The notes under the pieces are model-generated. The model was not told the origin of the DNA, did not search any database, and saw nothing but the letters and a program-made list of their open reading frames with translations. Both the position numbers and the translations under genes were made by a program. From Chrysaora quinquecirrha (taxonomy: Eukaryota; Cnidaria; Scyphozoa; Semaeostomeae; Pelagiidae), in the NCBI GenBank assembly GCA_014526335.1, contig JACTAT010000228.1:62001-126000 (forward strand): a stretch of DNA of 64,000 nt. The letters run 5' to 3'. Of this stretch, positions 55,845 through 64,000 are shown one piece after another (within the stretch, counting starts at the first letter, position 1; each line of letters begins with the position of its first letter).

Positions 55845-56275
55845 TTAGGTATAGCTATTTCTAGTTATTTTCATGGTATGGCAATGATTGAGTACTAACG
55901 AATAAATTTCTTTCACACCAGCATCCTCAGGATTTCTAGCTTCCTCTTCTTCATCATTCTTTGCTTGATGTAAGATGAGATATTTTCTTTTCTCAATAGC
56001 ATTATCTAAGGCCTCTCGCATATCCATACCATCTTCTTTCTGAGCTCTTTGCATTGTTGCTATGACTGCAGTCAACTGCATCATTTTCAAAAGTTCTATT
56101 ATATCAAAAGTAGAGTTTGAAAATTTGCAGTATGTTCTCATCCTTGTCCACTTGGGCACGTATTGTAGGCCATATATTCCCTAAAGGAAGATAATCTTCA
56201 GTGTTGATAGTTTCATCATCACTTTCAACTTCTATCGGGCCATCTGAATCAGACACTTCACTATTCTCCTTATGC
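55845..56275 (-). CDS. Hypothetical acidic protein, one frameshift
   Basis: An ATG at 56275 opens MHKENSEVSDSDGPIEVES, then DDETINTEDYLPLGNIWPTI. After a shift near 56120 come FDIIELLKMMQLTAVIATMQ, EDGMDMREALDNAIEKRKYL and KNDEEEEARNPEDAGVKE. Highly acidic, helical C-terminal part, no known domain. Could be a Gag-like or DNA-element accessory protein. Confidence 0.35.
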
Positions 56276-56477
56276 ATCTCCTGTTCATGTTGGTTGACAT
56301 TACTTTTAAACTAAGAAGTGAAGTCACAATGATCACATTTGTAAGTATTGATTTTCAAACAAAAAGCTGCTCATTAATATTTCTGGACCACCTCTTGAAC
56401 ACCTGGACTCCCCAACAACACTTTTTTGAATTTATAGATAGATTGCTCTATATTGATTCAATAATATATAAGAAAGA

Positions 56478-56965
56478 ATTTAGTGAGGATTTGGTAAGAA
56501 TTAGGTAATGATTAGCAAGGATTAGTTAAGGATTAGTTGTGATTAGCTAAGGATTAGTTGGGATAAGCTAATGATTAGGTAATGATAAGTGAGGATTAGT
56601 CAAGGATTAGTAAGGATTAGTTAAGGATTAGTGAGTAATAGGTAAGCATTAGTTAATGATTAGTTAAGGATTAATCAGGATTAGGTAAGGATTAATGAGG
56701 ATTAGGTAAGGATTAATGAGGATAAGGTGAGGATTAATGAGGATTAGGTAAGGATTAATGAGGATTAGGTAGGGATTAATGCAGATTAGGTAAGGATTAA
56801 TGACGATTATGTAAGGATTAATGAGAGTTAGGTAATGATTCGTGAGAATTGGTTAAGGATTAGTGATGATTAGGTAAGGATTAATGAGGATTAGGTAAGG
56901 ATTAGTTAATGATTAAGTAAGGAATTGTTGGGATTAGCTAATGATTAGGTAATGATTAGTTAATG
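56478..56965. repeat. GGATTAG-type minisatellite, 10-11-bp base unit with 21-bp higher unit
   Basis: About 45 degenerate copies of GGATTAG(T/G)(T/G)AA. In the middle they alternate as AGGATTAATGAGGATTAGGTA (21 bp), repeated several times. AT-rich on one strand, G-rich purine steps spaced about one helical turn. Confidence 0.8.
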
Positions 56966-56969
56966 ATGA

Positions 56970-59690
56970 GATAAAGTGGGTTGGGTAGTATTTCTCATGC
57001 GCGTGCTGAATTAGTAGACTTGCATGGAAAAAAATGGAAAAATATTCAATGATAAAGATTTCTGAAGTTGAAACAAAGCATTTGGGGCTTCAAGTCAAGT
57101 AAATTTTTGTCATAATACTTACTAAATATGCACACTCTTGTGGGTAAAAGTATAAGGGTCTTTCATTGTCATGTTCAAAAAAACATGATGTTATGAATTT
57201 CATTGATAAATAAAGGATGTGGAAAAGCTTGATGCACATTTCATGTCATTAAGGATTTTCTGGAGCTGGAATAAGCTACAGAAAGTGTTAATTCATACAA
57301 AAGTTGACCAGTGAGGTCAAAGTTTTGAGAAATGATAGCTCTAGCTGGATAAAATTGTTGAAAACATTGTTTTTGCCGAGTTGTGCTTTTTTGAAGTAGA
57401 ACATATATTTGACTGTTCTTTGTGTTGGCTAAAAAAATATTATGTAAAAAATGTTGTTTCTTTCTAGCACTATTAACGAAGTTAAGCATTATAGAGTATC
57501 CTCGTTCTAAAATTTTCATGTTCTACTGCTCTTTTATTGCAATTTCATAAATTCAGCTTGGAAATAGCTTTTTTATTGCCAATTAAAGTGATTATGAAGC
57601 CAAAATGTTTATTGTTTTATTATATGAAACAAATCACTGATAGCAATGGTGTAGCTTGTTTGTTGAGTTGTAATTATTTTATTACAAATTATGTGTTTAC
57701 TTCACCTACTCTGCATTAAAAGTGCCTCAACAAAGCACACAGTGACACCGCTGTGTCTCAGACCTCTGTGACGGAAAGTGTGACAGAAAGTGGATCTAGG
57801 GATTAACAGAAAAGCCTCAGAAGTTCCAGATTTCTGGGCTCGTTTATGCCTGTTGGCTGAGCAGATTGTAACAGAATTTAACTTCAGTGCCTCTTACAAT
57901 ATTTAAATATACCAAAAAAGATTTCTTATTTGTTTATTTTGTGCGCCAAGAGAAGCATTTCTCCAAATTAGCCCTCTTGTCTTTATTACTATCTCTATGC
58001 ACCCACCATAGACAAAATAAAAACACACATTGCTGCTGGAGGGGCAATGAAACTATGCAGAATGTTTCTTGAAAAGTGAATAATGGGGGTTAATTGATAC
58101 ATTTCAGCAATGTTCAAAATGAAATATTAAAAAAGCTTAAAATAATTGTCTTGAAATATTATGAAAGTCTTTACATAGCTCTGAAGAATGTGAGATAAAT
58201 TTTGAGAAATAAGTTGAATCAATTAATTGTTGGGGAGATGAACTTGGGTAAGTCTGGCAAAAAATTGTTTGATGCACAGGCGCGTGCACAGAAGCTATTT
58301 CCAACGGCGGCAAATTTACAGTTCTGTACAGAAGTAATGGCGGACAAAACAGACTTTAGTAGCAGGCTGTTTGACATTGAGTTGTTATGAACATTACGCA
58401 AGCATCTAAAATGATGAGAGTCAAGGACTGGCTTTTTCGGTGGTAAATGAATCCTGGTAAATAAAAAAGAGGAAATATGAGCGTGAATACAACATATGGT
58501 TCGTAGGATGATGCCAAAAGCCAAGAAGATAGCGTTTGAACTTTGATACACTATGCAGGCCTAGATAGGGTTGGCTTATATAAATGTTTTGGATTTGATT
58601 TTGTTGATTTAAGATGATTAAAAGCCCAAGTGCTATTTCTAATTAGCTATTTCTTTTCTGTGTAGGTATAAATGTCAAATGTCTATATGTCCAAATTGTG
58701 TGGCTGGATATTTCTTTGCCCCAGAAATTCTAAGCAATTGTTGCTAAGAATGTTCTTCTTTCATTACTAAGGAAAACTCTTCACTCAACAAATGTTGAAT
58801 TTGCCAGTCATTTAGAGGTTCTCTAGAATTGAGGATTTGATTAGTTGCTGCAGAGTTTATCAAACCCATGAAGTTTTCATGTTCCTCATTATTGTTTTAA
58901 GCCTAAAGATTTCTGCAAGCTACAATTATATTGATGTAATTCCTTCCAATGTTGGGTGCAATTTGAAAGCGTAGAGGGTTCATGTGAAATTTAAACTATT
59001 GTGAAACTTTCCTTTGGGTTCATCAATTTTCAATTGATCAACATTTGAAGCAGGGTTTGTATGAAAGCATGATGAAACACCAGGTGAAAAAGCAATGTTA
59101 CCTGGCATTTCTGATATTGAAGTAGATACTTTACTCCTTTTCTTTATAACCTTTTGAGTTGGGCTAGATAATGAAGCAGAAGAAAATTCCTGTCCTGAAA
59201 TAGTCTGAATATTTGATGACACAAGTTTATCCACATCTGTTACTTAGTTACCATTTGTACTTGTCTTATTACCACTGTGATGGTATTGTGGAAGAATGGG
59301 GATTCACATTTTCATTGACAGGGGCATTGGTAGCAGATTGCAATGTAGGTATAGGGTCATGAGACAAAAATTACAATGATAATCTATCTATCTAACTGTA
59401 CTTAATATTAACCTAAGAAATAGGTATTACGTACAATGGTTAGTATTTTAGTATATAGATTAATTAACTTAGAGAAAATTAAAATAAGAGAAGAAATAAA
59501 TAAGAATAAATAAGTATTTTGGCTGGGGGTTAATATTGGCTACTGTAAGGTTATTGCAGTTCGACATGTACTTAAGGATGGTCACCAGTCTTGGCTGGCA
59601 GTGATAGGAGAGACTACAGGATTACAATGGGGAACTTAATTCTAGATGCATCTATAGTTACAGTGGGGTCACCTTGCCAAAACACTGTCA
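56970..59690. other. Stretch with only short unrecognised ORFs
   Basis: Examples are 58980-59234 (minus, Ser/Thr/Lys rich) and 58202-58390 (plus). No motif, no splice chain. Confidence 0.45.
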
Positions 59691-60240
59691 GCGAGATTCT
59701 ACTTTAGGCAATCTAGTGCCCTTTTCAGGGTGTCCAACGAGTTCTGATTTCTGATATTTTCTGCTAGTGAGTTCCAAATGTTAGCTGCACTTGGTACAAA
59801 CGAGAACTGAATTGTGTCTGTATGACAGTATGGTACGTGGAAAATCATATTGCTACACCACCCGTGAGGGCAAACTGGTTTTAATAGGGTTTTTGGAATA
59901 TCTATTTAATTGTTATCAATCTTATACATTAAGGTGATCTTGGCTTTCTTTCTTCTTTCAGCTAGGCTTTCCCATTCTAAACTTTTTATCATGTCATTTG
60001 GGCTTGCAGTCCTGCTGTAGTTGCTAAAGACAAATCTTGCACACCTCCGTTGTACCATTTCAAGATTGTTGACATTTTTTGACGTATGAGGGTCCCAGAC
60101 AGTGCATGAGTATTCGATAATTGGCCTGACCACAGATAATGACAAATGACTATCGTTTTTAAATTTTCATCCATTGCCTTGTAATTTTGCTGTACAGAGT
60201 AAAGTAGTCCTGCACCTGGAGACCTGACGTGATGGGTCCT
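59690..60240 (-). pseudogene. LINE reverse transcriptase C-terminus (CR1/L2/Jockey-like)
   Basis: Minus-strand frame 60145-59906 reads SVVRPIIEYSCTVWDPH, NNLEMVQRRCARFVFSNYS, SLEWESLAERRKKAKITLMY, the classic LINE thumb motif (RPI-EY-VWDP, LE-VQRRAARF, L-W-L--RR). Further down (about 59840-59696, after breaks) SFVPSAANIWNSLAENIRN and LDTLKRALDCLK then a stop, the usual C-terminal end (F.P....WN.LP......L..FK..L). Upstream frames to 60249 are shifted. Palm lost. Confidence 0.75.
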
Positions 60241-60695
60241 TTCGACCAAAAAAAACCAAAAAGCAACCAGAAACGGCTACGGTTAAGTTATCCTTATCTA
60301 GGTTCCTATTAGTTGGTGACACTACAATAGTAAGTATGAACTCACAGGCCCTCCACAGAGAAAAAACCCACTGTGTGTCCTTTCCTGGCCAGCTAGACCA
60401 AAGTCTCTTACCTTAACAAACCAAAATCCCACCAACACACAAAAATATAAGCCTAAATTTATCCTACATTCAGCAACCTAGATTATAACCATGGCCTAAG
60501 AACTCACCATGTCGAGTCAAGTGAAAAATTGCGCGATCGTTGTGTTGTTCTGTTGTTCCACTTCTTTCGAACATGTGCTGTTATGCGCATGCTTGTATGC
60601 ATCAAAATTTCATTGGCTTGGACTTACCCGTTTATCTATTGTTTAAAACAATGGCTGCTCAAGTTCATCTCCCCAACAATTAAATATTGAAGTGT

Positions 60696-60797
60696 GTTGA
60701 CCTTATGTTAGTTGGGTTAGGGGAACCCATTCAACTGGTCAAGGGCCTGATAACTGTGTACTGGTTTCCCCATACTGGCACCTTAATCCCTGGAAAT
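60696..60797. repeat. Dispersed 102-bp repeat, copy 2
   Basis: Pairs with 22521-22622 (see there). Starts GTTGACCTTATG and ends CTTAATCCCTGGAAA. Confidence 0.7.
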
Positions 60798-60838
60798 TTC
60801 TTCGCCGACACCCTATTTATCATTATATCGTAGATCCA

Positions 60839-61120
60839 GTGAAATCAACAGATATGGAAAACAAACTGGATAATTTCATATCCTTTACACTTGAAATAGC
60901 AGACATGTTAGGACTGAGATCAGTGGCAATCAAATCCAGTAGCTCAGAGCTTGCTTCACTCGAAAAATCCATTCTAAACTACTTCAAGTCAAGAAAAAGC
61001 AGCAACGTATCTGTTATAAGATTCCTGGACTCTTGGATGGAACTTTTCTTTCAATACGTTTTCTCAAGTTATATATATATATATACATGTATAGTAATCA
61101 AGACTCGTTTACAACCATGA
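60839..61120 (+). CDS. Hypothetical 93-aa ORF at the satellite border
   Basis: Reads MENKLDNFISFTLEIADMLG, a Ser-rich stretch and a hydrophobic end. Helical, with Leu/Ile-rich heptads, resembling the N-terminal coil of a LINE ORF1. No motif, low trust. Its last codons run into the (TA)n and the satellite. Confidence 0.25.
   Translation: MKSTDMENKLDNFISFTLEIADMLGLRSVAIKSSSSELASLEKSILNYFKSRKSSNVSVIRFLDSWMELFFQYVFSSYIYIYTCIVIKTRLQP
61066..61090. repeat. (TA)n microsatellite
   Basis: TATATATATATATATAC at the left border of the satellite. Confidence 0.7.
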
Positions 61121-64000
61121 AAGACGGGGGGTAGCTTTGAAGTGTTGGCTGGGTGGAATAGGCCTAAGTAGTACACGACATAAACATCAATTTCTAGCAA
61201 AGACCAACTGCAGTACAGGTAGCTGCACTTATGCAATAGGGACGCTTTATAGTGTAGATTGTTGTAATAGACTTTTAAAGACTCGTTTCAAACCATGGAA
61301 GACGGGGGGTTCCTTTGAAGTGTTGGCTGGCTGGAATAGGCCTAAGTAGTACATGGCATAAACATCCTTTTTTAGCAAAGACCGACTGCACTATAGGTAG
61401 CTGCACTGATGCAATAGGGAGGCCTTATGGTGTATATTGTTGTAATAGACTTTTGAAGACTCGTTTACAACCATGAAAGACGGGGGGTAGCTTTGAAGTG
61501 TTGGCTGGGTGGAATAGGCCTAAGTAGTACACGACATAAACATCATTTTTTAGCAAAGACCGACTGCATTATAGGTAGCTCAACTGATGCAATAGGGACG
61601 CTTTATTGTGTAGATTGTTGTAATAGACTTTTGAAGACTCGTTTATAACCATGAAAGACGGGGGGTAGCTGTGAAATGTTGGCTGGTTGCAATAGGCCTA
61701 TGTAGTACACGGCATAAACATCTTTTTTTAGCAAAGACCGACTGCACTATAGGTTGCTGCACTGATGCAATAGGGAGGCTTTATTGTGTAGATTGTTGTA
61801 ATAGACTTTTGAAGAATCGTTTACAACCATGAAAGACGGGGGGTAGCTGTGAAGTGTTGGCTGGCTGCAATAGGCCTAAGTAGTACACGGCATAAACATC
61901 GTTTTTTAGCAAAGACCGACTGCACTATAGGTTGCTGCACTGATGCAATAGGGAGGCTTTATGGTGTAGATTGTTGTAATAGACTTTTGAAGACTCGTTT
62001 ACAACCATGAAAGACGGGGGGTAGCTGTGAAGTGTTGGCTGGCTGCAATAGGCCTAAGTAGAACACGGCATAAACATCATTTTTTAGCAAAGACCGACTG
62101 CACTATAGGTTGCTACACTGATGCAATAGGGAGGCTTTATGGCGTAGATTGTTTTAATAGACTTTTGAAGACTCGTTTACAACCATGAAAGACAGGGGGT
62201 AGCTGTGAAGTGTTGGCTTGGTGAAATAGGCCTAAGTAGTACACAACATAAACATCGTTTTTTAGCAAAGACCGACTACATTATAGGTAGCTGCACTGAT
62301 GCAATAGAGAGGCTTTATGGTGTAGATTGTTGTAATAGACTTTGGAAGACTCGTTTACAACCATGAAAGACGGGGGGTAGCTGTGAAATGTTGGCTGGTT
62401 GCAATAGGCCTATGTAGTACACGGCATAAACATCTTTTTTTAGCAAAGACCGACTGCACTATAGGCTGCTGCACTGATGCAATAGGGAGGCTTTATTGTG
62501 TAGATTGTTGTAATAGACTTTTGAAGAATCGTTTACAACCATGAAAGACGGGGGGTAGCTGTGAAGTGTTGGCTGGCTGCAATAGGCCTAAGTAGTACAC
62601 TGCATAAACATCGTTTTTTGGCAAAGACCGACTGCACTATAGGTTGCTGCACTGATGCAATAGGGAGGCTTTATGGTGTAGATTGTTGTAATAGACTTTT
62701 GAAGACTCGTTTACAACCATGAAAGACGGGGGGTAGCTGTGAAGTGTTGGCTGGCTGCAATAGGCCTAAGTAGTATACGGCATAAACATCGTTTTTTAGC
62801 AAAGACCGACTGCACTATAGGTTGCTGCACTGATGCAATAGGGAGGCTTTATGGTGTAGATTGTTTTAATAGACTTTCGAAGACTCGTTTACAACCATGA
62901 AAGACAGGGGTTAGCTGTGAAGTGTTGGCTTGGTGAAATAGGCCTAAGTAGTACACAACATAAACATCGTTTTTTAGCAAAGACCGACTACATTATAGGT
63001 AGCTGCACTGATGCAATAGAGAGGCTTTATGGTGTAGATTGTTGTAATAGACTTTGGAAGACTCGTTTACAACCATGAAAGACAGGGGGGTAGCTTTGAA
63101 GTGTTGGCTGGGTGGAATAGGCCTAAGTAGTACACGACATAAACATCGTTTTCTAGCAAAGACCGACTGCAGTACAGGTAGCTGCACTTATGCAATAGGG
63201 GCGCTTTATAGTGTAGATTGTTGTAATAGACTTTTAGAGACTCGTTTACAACCATGAAAGACGGGCGGTAGCTGTGAAGTGTTGGCTTGCTGGAATAGGC
63301 CTAAGTAGTACACAACATAAACATCATTTTTTAGCAAAGACCGACTACATTATAGGTAGCTGCACTGATGCAATAGAGAGGCTTTATGGTGTAGGTTGTT
63401 GTAATAGACTTTTGAAGACTCGTTTACAACCATGAAAGACGGGGGGTAGCTGTGAGGTGTTGGCTGGCTGCAATAGGCCTAAGTAGTACACAACATAAAC
63501 ATCGCTTTTTAGCAAAGACCGACTGCACTATAGGTTGCTGCACTGATGCAATAGGGAGGCTTTATTGTGTAGATTGTTGTAATAGACTTTTGAAGACTCG
63601 TTTACAACCATGAAAGACGGGGGGTATCTGTTAAGTGTTGGCTGGCTGCAATAGGCCTAAGTAGTACACGGCATGAACATTGTTTTTTAGCAAAGACCGA
63701 CTGCACTATAGGTTGCTGCACTGATGCAATAGGGAGGCTTTATGGTTTAGATTGTTGTAATAGACTTTTGAAGACTCGTTTACAACCATGAAAGACGGGC
63801 GGTAGCTGTGAAGTGTTGGCTTGCTGGAATAGGCCTAAGTAGTACACAACATAAACATCATTTTTTAGCAAAGACCGACTACATTATAGGTAGCTGCACT
63901 GATGCAATAGAGAGGCTTTATGGTGTAGGTTGTTGTAATAGACTTTTGAAGACTCGTTTACAACCATGAAAGACGGGGGGTAGCTGTGAAGTGTTGGCTG
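61095..64000. repeat. 178-bp satellite array, about 16.3 copies, runs off the right edge
   Basis: The word (A)CTCGTTTACAACC recurs at 61103, 61281, 61459, 61637, 61815, 61993, 62171, 62349, 62527, 62705, 62883, 63061, 63240, 63418, 63596, 63774 and 63952: 178 bp each time (179 once, where one G is extra). Each unit has TGTTGGCTGG, AATAGGCCTA, CATAAACATC, TAGCAAAGACCGACTGCA, TGCACTGATGCAATAGGGA and TAATAGACTTTTGAAGA. ORFs inside it are not genes. Size is close to nucleosome repeat length. Confidence 0.95.

Noticed and set aside
61137..63257. ORFs of 62-93 aa in the right-hand region (both strands)
   Set aside because: They repeat with the 178-bp satellite and have no independent support.
61095..64000. 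Hammerhead in the 178-bp satellite (CTGATGC box)
   Set aside because: The first box reads CTGATGC, not CTGANGA, and no GAAA box or helix II follows.
1..64000. CRISPR array, operons or prokaryotic signals
   Set aside because: No such structure; introns, LINE/PLE/DIRS elements and satellite DNA show a eukaryotic nuclear genome.

Overview
This window is animal nuclear DNA: AT-rich, full of introns and decayed transposons, with no bacterial-style operons. The mixture of Penelope-like retroelements (PLEs), a DIRS/Ngaro tyrosine-recombinase element, Harbinger-type transposases (one with a THAP segment and a partner gene resembling the ISL2EU nuclease gene), HECT-like ligases and lineage-specific multi-exon transposon genes is what one sees in aquatic invertebrates. 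A cnidarian is my best guess, but nothing here proves it.

Layout. 0-7 kb: an unrecognised charged ORF running off the left edge, the first exon of a RecQ-like helicase (minus), and decayed unrecognised sequence. 7.3-9.9 kb: a DIRS/Ngaro element in order Gag, reverse transcriptase, RNase H, tyrosine recombinase (plus, full of stops). 9.9-14.4 kb: a multi-exon gene with a DDE-like segment and several zinc-binding segments (plus, broken). 15.2-17.0 kb: the best preserved gene, a HECT-domain ubiquitin ligase (minus). 17.8-18.4 kb: an exact 238-bp tandem repeat joining a tRNA-like pol III promoter to a hammerhead-like core. 19-21.5 kb: Ty3/Gypsy remnant, a TIR element and a PLE fragment. 22-28 kb: almost featureless. 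28.2-30.5 kb: nested insertions (a PLE with inverted termini and a 15-bp target duplication, and a Helentron-like element) inside a 199-bp repeat family. 30.6-32.6 kb: another unnamed transposon-type gene. 32.7-35.8 kb: a long PLE reverse transcriptase with a possible ORF1 (minus). 38.6-43.7 kb: Harbinger remnant, a small PHD-finger ORF, a LINE fragment, 199-bp repeats and a second HECT-like relic. 47-49.6 kb: a two-gene ISL2EU-like Harbinger element with convergent genes. 49.7-51.9 kb: a PLE 3' half with a hammerhead-like motif, then a LINE reverse transcriptase. 53-57 kb: minisatellites. 59.7-60.2 kb: LINE C-terminus. 61.1-64 kb: a 178-bp satellite with higher-order structure that runs off the right edge.

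No cellular pathway is encoded; apart from the HECT gene and perhaps two or three short exons, the window is a transposon graveyard. Its most interesting parts are the tRNA-like/hammerhead-like tandem unit, the inverted-terminus PLE, the satellite's higher-order repeats and the unnamed DDE-like genes. All family calls come from reading motifs by eye; no database search was possible.
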